DNA of 64,000 nt from Limnanthes douglasii subsp. nivea (GCA_036936605.1 JAUPFV010000004.1:91290334-91354333); one strand, 5' to 3'. Shown: positions 18,801-31,740, counted from the first letter of the stretch. A program made the numbers and translations. Notes: a model not told the origin generated them from the sequence alone.

Positions 18801-21800
18801 GCTTTCCAAATATGATGGAGCCTGTTTCCTGCTGCCTCACTCCCATGGTAAATTACTTTTGATCGTTTTCTTTTTCCTTTTTTGGCAAAAAAACTTTACT
18901 TTAAGTTTTACTTGTGCGATTTCAATGACTTTTATGGAGTTGAAGCTGGTCTAAGATGTTACCTAAGAGATAAGATGATCCTTTGCTGCTCGTGTTTGTT
19001 AGCGAAGTTGTTAATTGCTTTAATTGGAGTTTCTATGTCAAGAATCAAAGAACATGTATGTGTAAGCTATCTATCTATACATGGGTCAAAGCTGGTTTTG
19101 CTGCGTTGTTCGTTGGCCCTTCGTTTGGTAAAGTTGGATGGATCAATGGGTGTGCCAAACTGATATATATGTTTGAAAGATATTTTAAAACATGTTCTGT
19201 GCGCATCTTGGTTTTTGTTGACATAGAGTTGTGGCTTATTTTGTGTTATTTGCAAGATGCAAGTTTCCATATAAGTTGACCGTACCCTAATGGTATGCAT
19301 GGCATCTTGCATTCTTACTCTTTTCTTGATCAATAGGACAAGTGTTCATTGATGCTTCTTTTGCTTGGAATACTTATATCTTTCCTTTTTCTACGCGGAA
19401 TTACAGGGACATGATGTCATCAAACAACTTAGCCCAATCAGAGCTCCCTCTCATTGTAGCTCACACTTGTTTATACAGTACAGGTTCCTTTCATTTCACA
19501 AGCAGAGTATTCATGTACCTTCACATGCCATAAAGTATGGCAAAAGTAACTGCTCCGCTTCGTCAAAAATTACTCTCGACGAAATAAAATTATTGACTCC
19601 ATCCAGGTCTAGATACGGGGGCCAATATCTCCCAATAAATAGACAAGCACGTTTAGCGAGACCGTTGATGTGTGCAACAGTAGAGGTTGCTGCTGCTGTT
19701 GATGTTATCAATGATCTAGGGTTAGATACCTTGACATTTTTGGTCGTGACAGTCATTGTTGTTCCTGTATTCAAGATATTAAAAGCCAGCCCTGTAAGCG
19801 CAACAGTTTGTTTTTATTCGTTTCATGTATATATATATATATATATTTATATATGTATTAATGCTGATGCTCTACCTTTTACATTGCTACCTATTAAAGT
19901 ATTCTTCTGGAGCACTTCTGTTATATCTCTACTGATAGTTATATATTTGGTGATTTTAGATACTCGGTTTCTTTTTTGCCGGAGTCATTCTCAATCAGTT
20001 TGGTGTAATTAGAAATCTTGGGGATGTCAAACTTCTATCCGAATGGGGAATACTTTTCTTGGTGAGCTCATTTGCTTTATTGCTTCTGCTTTTCTTCCTT
20101 TTTCTGTTGCGATGAGATTGTTACTTTTGTCACTGCATTCGGCATCACATATTACTGACCCTTTTAATGTCATTTATATTTTGGTTGGACATGCTTGAAT
20201 GATCTGGCTGCTAATGTGTGTCTTTCTCCATAGTTTACCCGTGTGCTTCTTTTTAATTGTAATCTCTTGTCCTAAGACAAAGAGTACGGTCCAAAAATAA
20301 AAGAGTTTATTCTATGAAACTAAGCTTTAAGTTAGACGTATTCAAAAGATTATATGTACTGATTTTTGAAATAATATCCTTTGCTTCCAGCTTTTCGAGA
20401 TGGGTTTAGAGCTTTCACTTGCACGCTTAAAGGCTCTAGCGAAATTTGCCTTCGGCATGGGGTTGACTCAGGTTTGACATGGACGCAAGCCCTGCTATTG
20501 TCTTGCAAATTTCACGGTGTATATGTTTCTTTAACCAAATAAGCTGCTCATGCAAAATCGAAGAACTTACCTAGTTCTTACATTTTTCTTACACGTGTTT
20601 GAAGGTTCTGTTATCAACACTTGCATTCACAGCATTTGAACTTCCACCGAATGGTGCTATTGGAACAAAGATTCTGGAGTTTCTTTTTCACTCGAGGAAT
20701 GATCTGGTGAACCGTGGTTTTTTTATATTTTGTCTACCTCATAACTTTTCTGTACCTTCTAATGTCTTAACTATATCACACAGGTTAACATCAGAAGTAT
20801 TGATGAGGCAGTAGTAATTGGTGCTGCTCTTTCTTTGTCATCTTCAGCATTCGTGTTGCAGGTATTACACTTTCACACATCTATTTGTACATTTCATCAA
20901 GACTTCGGTTTTGTGGTGTCTAGTATGTCAGTTAAAATTGTTCCTATCATAGGAATATTATAGATGCTAAAACAATCTATGGTCTCCTTAAAATTTTCAC
21001 CGGTCTCTTGGATTGATGGACTTATTTTTGTATGGTACCTATTCAGTAGTAGTACTGCGATTCAGTTACCATGTTCATAACCTCTTATGAATTCTATGAC
21101 TATAACTTCTCCTTTTGATGCACTTGTAACACGTGCTCTTTTCCTCCTTCGCATCTTTTCGTTTCTCACTTATCATGTATAAGAATAATAATTTTAAGTA
21201 ATTAAAGAAACAAAAAGAAAACGTTAACCTGAATAACAGAAAACAAAGATGACTTAAAGAAATACCGCTGCTTTATTTGAAAAGAACTAGGATACACTTT
21301 CTAAGATTTGAACATGATATGCGATTTTATTCTACGGGATAATCAAGGACTCGATTTTGGTAAAATTAATCCGAGTCAGTTGACTACTGAAAGATTACTA
21401 AGCTCTCTATATGTTTTATACAGCTTCTCGCAGAAAAGGGTGAGCTCCCTACAAGATTTGGCTCTGCAACTTTGGGCATACTTCTATTACAGGTTCCAAT
21501 TAATACTTGCTCTTAGCTTCTGTTTTTTTGCTTAAATAAATCCATATTAATTGTAAATTCCATCATGCTCTAAAGAGGAATCACAGAGATATTATTGACC
21601 TATTCAAACTGCGCTTCTTGTTTTCGTAGGACATAGCTGTTGTTCCTTTGTTAGTCATTCTTCCAGTTCTTGAAAGTCAGGTATGTAAGTTCATACTTAT
21701 TTACCTTGGTGGGATACAGATTTATAAAACAGCATATTATTTTTCGACTATTGCAAAGTTCTATCATCTGAACTTTGTACCTGGGAAGCCTTTTCTGTAT

Positions 21801-24800
21801 GTGGTAAACCAACTTTGAGTTATATTATCTACATCGTATTTTTCTTTGCAGAACCTAGCTCAAGAAAGCATCTGGCCAATGCTTGCTCAGGAAAGTCTTA
21901 AGGCGCTACTGGGACTGGGGATACTTTCTCTAGGAGGGAAGTTCCTTCTTCGAAGAATTTTTGATGTATGATATGTGCTTGTTATGTATCTCACTCCAAA
22001 CACATGACTTACATGTTGCCAACCTCAAGCTAAGCTCATCAAATTCAGGTTGTTGCAGAAACGAGGAGCTCTGAGGCTTTTATTGCTCTCTGCCTCCTAA
22101 CAATTGCTGGGACTTCACTGCTAACTCAAAAGTTGGGCTTCAGTGATACGGTTTATCTCTTTCCAATTTATAAGAAACAACTTGATAGTTTCCCAGTCCG
22201 GAGAGTAATTGGTTTCCTTTTTCTTTTCCTAAGCTGGGAGCATTTTTAGCCGGGGCACTATTAGCAGAAACAAATTTCCGGACCCAAATTGAAGCTGATA
22301 TAAGGCCATTTAGAGGCTTACTCTTGGGGCTGTTCTTTGTAACTACAGGAACTTCGATTGACATGGAGGTACTATAGTATTCTAATTATCATATCTAGGT
22401 TTGGATTAAAGAGTTATATGGGTGAAAGACTCTCAGATATTAAATCTATTTGAAGTTTGACATCCGTGCTATACATGCATATACATATTAATAACTCGGG
22501 CCCAAGGAACTTATTACATAACTCCAGTCTTCTTTAAATTGCATAAAAGTATCTGTTTTTTGTGTGCAGGTTCTTTTCCGAGAATGGCCGAATGTACTTG
22601 CTCTCTTGGCAGGTCTAATCACAATCAAGACATTGATTATAACAGCAATTGGTCCACGTGTTGGACTTACTATCCAAGAAAGTGTGCGAGTTGGGTTTCT
22701 TCTTTCCCAAGGAGGCGAGTTTGCATTTGTGGTTTTCTCTCTTGCTAACAGGTTGTCATAAGTCCATATGTACTACAACATAGTTATTAAGTTTCCGTAG
22801 TTAATATGTTACTTAACTTCATTTATATTTCGAAACAGACTTGGAGTGCTACCACTTGAGCTCAACAAACTGCTCATCATTGTCGTTGTGTTGTCAATGG
22901 CATTAACTCCAACCCTTAATGAAGTTGGCAAACGGGCTGCTGAATTCTTGGATGATAAAACTGGTGATGTATGTGACTACAGTTAAATTCTTGGTTTCAA
23001 ATTTCATTGTTATGGTTTTTCTGGATTCTACTTGCGTAAAGAGCCTTTCAGTGACCATTTAACCACTATCTATTACCAAAGCCATGTATCATTGTGAAAG
23101 ATTGGTTATGGAATGATAAATGTAATCACGAGGAGTCATTTTGACTTTATAACCTTAACAATACCATTTATATGCTATATCTTGATTTGCCCCTCTAAAT
23201 TTTATAATGGATCTCTTTGATTTTCTTCCCTCTAATTAATTTTCCTCAAAGCAATCACTACTAGTCACGCACTTTTCGTATGCAACATACTAGCTTAGCA
23301 AGATAGATAAACGCTTACTATTTTTCATATTATTAAATTGAAGCGTGTGCGCATTTGCAGAAAGCAGCTGAGATGGTGAACTACGAAGTTAATGAACCTA
23401 TCGTCATTTTAGGATTTGAGCAAATGGGCCAGGTGAAGTAAATTGGTCTGGGGTTAATCAGATTATGTTTCTTTCTTGGGATCTCATTTCTCGAAGTAGT
23501 AATTTTCTTGTCTTCTGATATCTAGGTCCTTGCCAACTTTCTGTCAAGCCCGTTGCTTACGGGAGTAGAAGGTGGTATACTGGGACTGCCTTATGTGGCT
23601 TTTGATCTGAATCCTACCATAGTGAAGGTTAGACAGAGCTTCAGATTGTTAATTTTGCTCGAGGAATTGGTATTCTATGCATGAAAGAATCAGTCTAATC
23701 AGCTATCTCTTTATCTTTTCTTAAACTTCTTCAGAGATGTCTCTAATCTGGATCTACTTAGTTCAGCTCTACTCTTGGATTCCTTATTTTTCTCTCAAAT
23801 TTTGTGGTTTAAATTTTTGTGAATCTCTACGAAGAACATTTCCTTTGAAAGACCTAAGATTTCTTTTTGAAATTCTATGTCAAGACAAACATAAGATTGT
23901 GTAGATCTCTCGTGATTTACTCTTCGCTATTTTTCCCTCATAATATTCTCTTAGATCTATATAGAGCCTCCAGACAAAAAGAACATTCTCTTATCGCATA
24001 AGAATGTGTAAACTTTAGATGCTTCTGTGATGTCCTAACTTGACCTATCATGCAATGTTTCACACATGTTAGTCGTGCTAGTATACTGAGGAATATTTAT
24101 CTTATGCTGTTGTTTCAACTGTAAACTTTTTAACCTCAGTTGAAAGTACAGAAGCTTATGCTATTTACTCCGGTTTCGCTGTGATCTCTTTAAAGAGATC
24201 CCTCCAATAAGAAACTTGTAATTTCTTGTACCACTTCTTCCCTGTAATCAGTTTGCTAAAATTTTCCCAGTTATAACTTTTTATGCTTTAATGGTTGTAC
24301 CTAAGATCTTCCAAGATAGCTTAATGGTTTTCATTTGTTACATATACAGGAATCCATGAAAATGGGTTTCCCATGCCTATACGGAGATGGATCTCGTCCA
24401 GCAGTTTTGCAGTCTGCTGGTATATCCTCCCCAAAGGCTGTCATGATAATGTACAAAGAGAAGCAGAGGACCACCGAGGCTGTTTTAAGGCTCCGGCTTA
24501 CTTTCCCAGCAGTAATCTTCTGTTTCCTCCCTCTTTGATAAGTAAAAAGTTAACATTGTACTTGGTTTGGTTAGTGAATTTCTTGCTTCCACTCTCTACT
24601 GTCAAACTGATATTCTAATTGTGTATATCCTACTCACCAGATACCAATATATGCCAGAGCGCAAGATCTTACACATCTATTAGAGCTTAAAAAGGCAGGC
24701 GCCACAGATGCTATTCTAGAGAATGCAGAGGTATGTAAATGTCGTGGCTTGGTTTAATGATTTCCGAAGAGGAAAAGTCGAGATGAATTGGTTTGCTAAC

Positions 24801-25722
24801 TTGTGCGGATACATGTGAATTATTCATCCAGACAAGTTTACAACTTGGTTCGAAGCTTTTGAGGGGGTTCGGTGTCATGTCTGACGATGTCCGCTTTCTT
24901 AGTAAGCTTGTAAGAGATTCCATGGAAATAAAAGCTCAAGACGCTGTTACAAGAAATGATGGTCGAGAAACCGATGCCATGAAGCCTATGCAGGTACAGT
25001 TTAGTCTGTCTGTCGGTTAGAACATTGCTCTTTTAATATGCATGTCTTAAACTTAGATGTATTATGTCGTTGATAGTTCACATCTTCATTCCTCTTAAGG
25101 CCTACCGTCTCATTAGATATCTGTGAATACACATAATCTTACTGCCAAACCAAAAGGGTTTTGTTGCTAAAGAGACATTATTGTTAGGCAAGTATATATA
25201 AGTATGGATGGTTATTAGATGTGACGATCGTTTGTGACATAGAATTGTGACCAGATTCGTCTATTTTAGTCCAATACTGCGTTACAAATTGTAGAGCATA
25301 TAGGCTCTTTCATATCGTAACGTAAGTTGCAAATTCAATTTATTGTAGATTAATAAAATATTAATGTTGTTTGTTTGATTTTCTCTTGGCTTGTAAGCAT
25401 TTTGTCCGGATAGTATGCTAATGTAGTTTAAGCAATTGTTAATTTAATTGTGTACCTAATAAGTAAAACATTTCTATGATTTCCTGAGAAGGTAAGGGTG
25501 ACAGACTTAATGAAACGTGAACCAGCTTTATCCGATAAAAATTCATCAACAGAAAGCGAGACATACACAACGAATGAAATCAATTTCAAGACAAGGACAA
25601 GCCAAGCAATAGTTGAAAGTGAGTTTCAATTGTCTGATGACGATTCAGATGGCAAAGGGGTGTTGTATTGCGAACTTGATACAGATGATGGCCTTGTGGC
25701 CAAGGCTGAGGACGCTAATTAG
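18797..25722 (+). CDS. KEA3: Chloroplast K+/H+ antiporter KEA3, 19 coding exons, about 800 aa
   Basis: Exons: 18797-18847, 19407-19793, 19960-20061, 20391-20471, 20605-20706, 20784-20861, 21424-21492, 21630-21680, 21852-21965, 22049-22150, 22234-22368, 22570-22751, 22839-22968, 23361-23432, 23526-23627, 24350-24511, 24641-24730, 24832-24993, 25492-25722. All borders are GT..AG and the frame stays open to TAG. The first exon codes 17 residues (MSFPNMMEPVSCCLTPM) and opens a plastid-targeting region of about 100 residues. About residues 115-525 form the CPA2 antiporter with many membrane segments, LLLQD-IAVVPLL across exons 7/8, GAFLAGALLAETNF and SQGGEFAFVVF. An RCK/KTN nucleotide-binding domain follows (VILGFEQMGQVLANFL), then an acidic C terminus. 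KEA3 is known to work in thylakoids, lowering the proton gradient and speeding relaxation of photoprotection. Confidence 0.93.
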
Positions 25723-26110
25723 AGCGCATTTTTTTTTCTATGAGCAATAATGTTGTAGGTTGATGTAAAGTATGGAAAAGTTAATTCTTTATGGGCTACA
25801 GACATTATGGATACTGTAAATACTTCAGTAGCGAAAATTGTATGGCCTTATTTTCTGGTGGGGATGAACGGAAATGAAAATTTGCAAATTTGACAGACAT
25901 GATCTCTGTCCCAAGTCGATCACTCAGCTAGCTGATCTTGTTTTTCATGTTTTGTAGTTCATTTCCTGCATATTTTTCTTCTGGGAGTGCGTTTACCTAT
26001 AGAAATCCAGTGACAGACATAATTACTTTTTGGCATAAAAAAATACAAACTTACTAATTGGCATCCAAATCAAATTTTCTACATAGAGTGTCATGTTATA
26101 AATACATATT
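25723..26110. other. KEA3 3' UTR and spacer
   Basis: The first 150 bases are likely the KEA3 3' UTR. No further gene signal is present before the next transposon. The last 9 bases (atacatatt, 26,102-26,110) are the left target duplication of that element. Confidence 0.5.
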
Positions 26111-27146
26111 GGCCAAAGCTATTTCCTCCATGAAAATTATTATTTTCTCCATAATTTGAAAAAATCTTCATGATGTTATTTCCTCCATAAAAGAAGTTAC
26201 AAATTTGCCTTTTTACCCATTTTTTCTTCACAAAACCATTACCCTAACATACCATTACCCATTCAGTATAACAAAACCCGTTCTTCACCATTATCACTAC
26301 CTTACAAAGAAGAAAACCCATTTTTTACCGTTATCACTACCTTACAGATTCGAAGAGAGAGAAACCTTGGAGAAGAAAACCCATTCTTCATTTTTCGATT
26401 AGGGTTTGAAGTTAGATATCTTTGTTAAATTCGATTAGGGTTTCGATTGTTGTTAGATTTCTATGTTAGATTCGATTATGGTGTCGATTGAGGTTTGATT
26501 TATTTGTTAGAATCGATTAGGGTTTCGACTTTCGCCTTGGGATAAATCACTGTTCTAATTTTTTTTATGCACTGAGCATGTTATTCCGAGTGGCCCACTC
26601 GGAATCACATGATTTTTTTAAACCGAGCAACAACTGATTCCGAGTGGCCCTCTCGGAATCAGCTGTTGCTCGGTTTAAAAAAAAGCATATGATTCCGAGA
26701 TGCCCACTCGGATTCACATGCTCAGTGCATAAAAAAAATTCATGTGAGATTCTTGAATCGGGAATGCTGAAATCGGGAAGTGCTCAAATTATTGTATTCT
26801 AAAACGTAAAAAAACGACATTAAAATACCTTATCCGGTGCTTTACTGCTGTTCCCCTGCATGAAATGAGATTCTTGATTTTCCATGGTCGAACGACGTTC
26901 AATCTTCAATAAAACTGATGTTTTTGGGGTATAGGGTTAATTTAAGTTGCCAAAGTCAGATATGTAGGATTAAAAAGAGTTTAATCTTATGTTTTTACAC
27001 ACTAGGGAAATCTATTTCACTAATGGCACCTAACATTAAATTTGAATACGAAACAAGGGTAAAATAGTAAAATCATGTTTCACTAGTTTTAGAGATTTCA
27101 AATTATGGAGGAAATAATAATTTTCATGGAGGAAATAGCTTTGGCC
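26111..27146. mobile_element. Non-autonomous Mutator-type element with 9-bp target duplication
   Basis: Inverted termini of about 50 bp begin ggccaaagctatttcctcca at 26,111 and end with the complement at 27,146. Identical 9-bp flanks (atacatatt) occupy 26,102-26,110 and 27,147-27,155, the duplication length of Mutator-like elements. No transposase is inside. The interior has a leader-like region with a near-duplicate of about 35 bp (26,284-26,345), reiterated cgattagggttt phrases (26,397-26,530), and a large palindrome. Confidence 0.9.
26557..26740. repeat. 184-bp near-perfect palindrome with three nested small palindromes
   Basis: The sequence from 26,557 (aattttttttatgcactgag) pairs with its complement ending at 26,740. 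Inside, three 23-25 bp palindromes built on ATTCCGAG...CTCGGAAT lie at 26,583-26,605, 26,636-26,660 and 26,691-26,715, linked by arms containing aaccgagcaaca and tgttgctcggtt. As RNA or single-stranded DNA it would fold into one long hairpin or a cruciform. Confidence 0.9.
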
Positions 27147-27155
27147 ATACATATT

Positions 27156-27469
27156 TAAACCACAAAGTTTCTTTTTTCATTTCATTTTTGCGAGTCTCTT
27201 CGTATACCGTCCATTCTCTCTTCCTTCTATCGAAATCTAAACTATCGTTTTCAATTCTCAATCCAATTTTGAGGTTTCAGTTTCCAGTTTTAGTGCAGTT
27301 TTCGACGATTTTTCCGATCATTTCCTCAAGTTTTAATCTTTCGCGGCTTCCATTTTTGGCGATTTCAACTTTACGAGTTTGGTTTTATAAAAAGAACAAG
27401 ATAAGGGAAATAAATTATCAAGAATGATGATGAAAAAGCAAAATTTTAATGGCTTTGCATTATAAGTTT
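27156..27469. other. Leader-like host DNA interrupted by MULE2
   Basis: A 79-codon open frame (27,188-27,427) starting MRVSSYTVHSLFLLSKSKLS is Ser/Phe/Leu-rich and has no motif I know; it resembles a first exon or leader. The 9 bases tataagttt (27,461-27,469) are the left target duplication of MULE2. The original locus continues after 35,934. Confidence 0.3.
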
Positions 27470-27974
27470 GGGAAACTGCACTTAAAGTAACCACTCAACT
27501 ATTCAATTGTCACTTACTACTCAAGGTTTGATCAATTGTTACTTGATACCCAATTCAACTACCTTATTCTCACTTACTACCTAATAGAATTTTAATACCC
27601 TAACTACCCTTAACCCACTATATAAATACCAGGACATGTTTAAACGTATGTTCAATTAGCCCACTATATATTACCTAATTTTAGTACCTTTTTAGTTGAT
27701 TTTACGTTTCGCATGCTACGATGCGAACTATCTAGAACTTTTTAGAGTATTGTATTTCGAAACAAATATCAGGACTTTTTTTACAAACAACTATCAGGAT
27801 ATGATGCGAATTGAGCACAGTTCGCAGCTGGTAGATATACACAAATTGTAAGATAGGATGCGAATTGGTTGATGCAGTAATAAATAATTTGCACATAGTT
27901 TTTGGGACTAATAACTAATAGCTTGTTCTGTCCAGGGTAAGAGATGTCTAAATCATGAGTTTTTATTTTTAAAT

Positions 27975-30495
27975 ATGGTCACCAAACCACAATTGTGCCT
28001 TTCACGGAGTTTGAAAGCTTTCAAAGTATCCAAGCTTATGTGGAGAACACATGGGAGGAGCTTGTCACAAGTGACTACCTAATTACATACTCATGCGGGG
28101 ATCACAATAATTGTTTCTTTAATAACCAAAATGATTTTGTTGGGTTGGTGTTATATCTTGATTTGGAGCGTTTAAAACAGGTTAGTTTTCTCATAGAACA
28201 ACACGTCTTTGATAAGGGTTTTGGTGAAAAAAATTCTGTTGATAAGAGCTCTGGTGGTAAGGATTATGGTGTAAAGCGTAAAGAGCGTAGCTTGAGTTTG
28301 GGAGAACCATCTCCAAATCAACTAGTTAGCGGGGAGAGTAGTAACGGTTTAGTTAATTCTGATCAGAGAAAAAAATAACTTGCTACTGCTGGTTGGGCTG
28401 ATGCTATTACAGGAGGGGGTTAAGTTTTTGAAGAAGGTGCTGCCGGTTTGAGGTTATCTTTGTGAAATTTTGCGTTAGAGCATGGTTTTGCTTTCAAATA
28501 CCTGCACAACACAACAACCAAGATCACTTCTTATTGTGAAAATAAGTTCACAAGCGGGTGAAAATGAAGGCTTTATGAATCTATTGATTCCAGCACCGGC
28601 TTGATGACGATCAAGAAGTATGTTCTGCACCATACTTGCAGTCCTGTTTTCTCCCAGAAGCATAAGCATAAGCGGCACAGGCATTTGACATCAGATTTGA
28701 TTGTAGAGGAAATTCAAGATTCTCTACGGACCTGCCATTCGTTGACAGCCAAAACAATACAATCGACTGTCAAACAAGATTACGGTCTTGACATCTCTTA
28801 CCATTTGTCATGGAATGCTTTAGAGAAGGCTAGGAGGGGAGTTTTCGAAGATAGTTCAAGTTCTTTTAGTTTACTAAGCGGATACTTCAAACGTTTGAAG
28901 AGCTGGGATATTACTTCAGACTGCCAGTTGGAGTTATCAGCAGGAAACCGATTCAAGCGTTGTCTTGTAGCATTCGGTTCGTCCCAGGGTTTTCATTCAT
29001 GTCGTCCAATGTTGTTTGTCGATGGAACCCACTTATATGACAAGTATAAGGGTACCTTGCTTACTGCCGTAGAAAAGGACGGCAACAACGGTTAGTTACA
29101 TTTAACTAGTTAATCTAAATGTGTTATGATGTTTTTGTGTGAAATTGTTGTGCAACAATTCGCATCCAAAGCTGCGAATTAAGCAATGTTGGAATCTTTA
29201 CATTTCGCATTTGAGGATGCGAATTATGCGATGACAGTTCGCAGCCTATATATGAACACCATTTGTTGTTGGAATCTTGACATTTAACATTTGAGGCTGC
29301 GAATTAGGCAGTATTTGAAATTGTGCTTACATCGCAGCTTATGCTTTCGCAGCAAATATTTTGAGCACAACTACCAGGACAACATGCAAAATGTGTACAA
29401 TTTTTAAACGTTTGAGTACTGTTGTAGTGTTCATTTGATCTGCCTTTTTCCAGGACTATTCCCTGTTGCTGTTGGTATAGTTAGCATTGAAGATTGGGAC
29501 AATTGGATGTGGTTTTTGGGGTATTTGAAACCACATTTGTTGGATCGTCAGATCACATTTATTTCAGACCGTCATTCTGGTATCGTTAATGCTGTTTCCG
29601 TCTTGTATCCAAACTGCTATCATGCGTACTGTTATTTCCATCTCATGCAGAATTTGAAAGCCAAACTCGAACATACTAACATAGACTATAAAAAAAGATG
29701 TTGAGTTTCTTCCATCGTCTTGCTTATGCTCCCAGTCGAGAGATTTTTAAAGATATACTAACAATTTTTCTATGTGAAGGTGGTGATAGAATAAATGATT
29801 TTCTTGTAAATTTACCCCCTGAAAAGTATGTGCAGGCTTACGTAAAAGGGAAGCGATACGGCTCTATGGCTTCTACTGCAGCTGAATCGTTTAACAATCA
29901 GATAAAAATATATTGCGGCCTACCAATTGTTGAGTTTATTGACTGGATTACAGTCTTGCTTATGACTCAAGTTTCACGAAGATACGAAGAGGGTCTCAGC
30001 TGGAGTACTAATTTGGTCCCCGAGTACGAGAAGAAGCTAAAGCAGAATGTTGACATGTGCCGAACTTGGGTAGTACGTAAGTCGTCTACCGCCATGTTCA
30101 AAGTCTTTTCGAATCCTGTGGCTGTTGTTAATTTGTTGGATTTCAAATGTTCTTGCGGATCATGGCAACAAGAGTGTTTTCCATGTCCTCACGCTTTAGC
30201 GGCAATACAATATACTGACAAAGATCCATTTACCGTAATAGAGCCCTTCTTTACGGTTAAGAATTACAAGGAAAGTTACTATTTCAGCATACCAGCTATA
30301 ACGGATTTCGGGGAAGGGTCCAGCGCTAACGATCATTCGTTTGTTGAAGTTTTGCCTCCGAACGTTAAGAGACGCTCCGGAAGGCCTAAGAAAAAACGAA
30401 TCCTTTCTAGAGGAGAAATCTCAACCAAGAAGTTGAGGTGTGACCGTTGTTCAAAATCAGGCCATAACAGGAGGACTTGTGATCTTCCAGTTTAA
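27975..30495 (+). pseudogene. MURA-type transposase with DDE core, SWIM finger and zinc knuckle, disrupted
   Basis: An N-terminal block (27,995-28,378) is followed by a stop-riddled DNA-binding region (to about 28,600), then an open core from 28,601 to 29,090, an intron 29,091-29,453, and the rest to TAA at 30,493-30,495. Catalytic candidates are Asp in FVDGTHL (29,021), Asp in ISDRHSG (29,567) and Glu in AAESFNN (29,884). The SWIM zinc finger reads CSCGSWQQECFPCPHALA, and a CCHC knuckle CDRCSKSGHNRRTC ends the protein, with RRSGRPKKKR between. Inactivating changes are several stops between 28,376 and 28,575 and a one-base shift in the A-run at about 29,690-29,697. This is the DNA-cutting protein of the element, nuclear in action; the copy is dead although the triad survives. 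Confidence 0.85.
29091..29453 (+). repeat. MURA intron filled with TTCGCA/TGCGAA motifs
   Basis: Donor ggttagt and acceptor tttttccag restore the frame between NNG and LFPVAVG. The intron contains at least seven copies of the short motif, for example caattcgcatcc at 29,155, gctgcgaatt at 29,171, gatgcgaatt at 29,215, gttcgcagcc at 29,240 and gctgcgaatt at 29,295. Confidence 0.8.
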
Positions 30496-31287
30496 GGACA
30501 AACCGTGTTGTGGACAATTCTGGTTGGCCACATTTATTTGTAGTACTGTTATTGTTCTGTACAACAAACTAAACATTTTTACATTTCTGTGTTTGTAATG
30601 CTTTTATTAGAGTGAAGAAATGTTAAGTGCTTTGAGTTGCAAGCATTTCGCATCCGGTATTGCGAATTGTGTACAATATGTTGATATCTTGTTGCAAACA
30701 TCTATTAGGTTTCCATGCGATTTGTGTGAAATTTCACCAGGATGCTAATCGTTAGTAAAATCATATCAAACATTTATCAGCATTTTATGCTGCGAATTGT
30801 GTTGAGCTATAACGTAATGCCTTTTCAAATAAATATCAGGACTCCTGGCTGCGAATTATGACCAGAACATATGACAACAATTATTCGCATACGATTCGCA
30901 TGATATGCTGCGAAATATGACCAGAACATATATCAGGACTCCTGGCTGCTTGTGTAAAGAGATATGATGCAAATGGAGAACAACCAGAAGTCCCGATATT
31001 TGTTCACATGCTAAGCTGCGAAGCGTGCTTTGATAAAAATACCAGGACATTCAGTGGGTTGCAAATCGCATGTTAGGGTGCGAATTGCATCAAAATCAAT
31101 AATATTGAAAACAAGTAATATATCAGGTTAAGATCCGAATCGTTTATATGATTGAAAGTCTGTAAACAAATTGGATTACAAAAAAGAGGATTACAATCTT
31201 CATGCACTAACAAATGTTTACACAGATCACTACAAGCTATTGCTCTTAGTTAGTTTCATTCCAAAAAAAAAACAAGAGCCAACTCTA

Positions 31288-31740
31288 TCAGTCATCAGTA
31301 GAGGATTCTTCACCATCTTTCTCCTCTGTGTGCTGATCATCAGCCTTTTGCTCTTCCTCTTCCTCTTCATTATCTACGTCCATCATGCATAAATTTTTTG
31401 TCCTTGATGGACCGGCTTCGTCTTTCCTTTTGTTGTTTGGAACCTCTGCCATCTGAGGTTCCACCTCTGCTGGCTGAGGTGCAGCAGCAACCATTGGAAC
31501 CTCTTCTGGTAGAGGTTCAACAACAACCATTGGAACAGCTTCCATTGGTTGAGAGTCATCAGAGTAGTAGTCATCATATATGTCTAAATCAAAGACAGAT
31601 ACTGGGCTGTTTGGTGGTGCTGCTGGCATGATCAAGTCATCGCTCTAGTTAACGGTTAAGGATGACCAGGAGTCACCCAGAGAACCAAGTGAACCAGAGT
31701 TTGAGTATGAGGTGGTGGTTGTGGTGGTGGAAAAAGACAT
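31288..31740 (-). pseudogene. Third MULE2 ORF: acidic low-complexity protein, about 150 codons, one stop
   Basis: An ATG at 31,740 opens MSFSTTTTTTSYSNSGSLGS; the frame runs to TGA at 31,288-31,290 with a single internal TAG at 31,645-31,647. The middle has imperfect repeats (EAVPMVVVEPLPEEVPMV, then AAAPQPAEVEPQMAEVP), next a basic patch NNKRKDEAGPSRTK that could be a nuclear signal, and a very acidic tail (DVDNEEEEEEQKADDQHTEE). A CTATAAATAA box on the minus strand (31,844-31,853) lies about 105 bp upstream of the ATG, with a pyrimidine-rich leader between. It sits between the 3' ends of the transposase and KI genes. I do not recognise the family. The tail looks like a degron or histone-binding acidic tract, but that is speculation. 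Confidence 0.5.

Noticed and set aside
27995..28000. GTG at 27,995 as the start of the MULE2 transposase
   Set aside because: Plant nuclear genes use ATG; the block is better read as an exon continuing from upstream.
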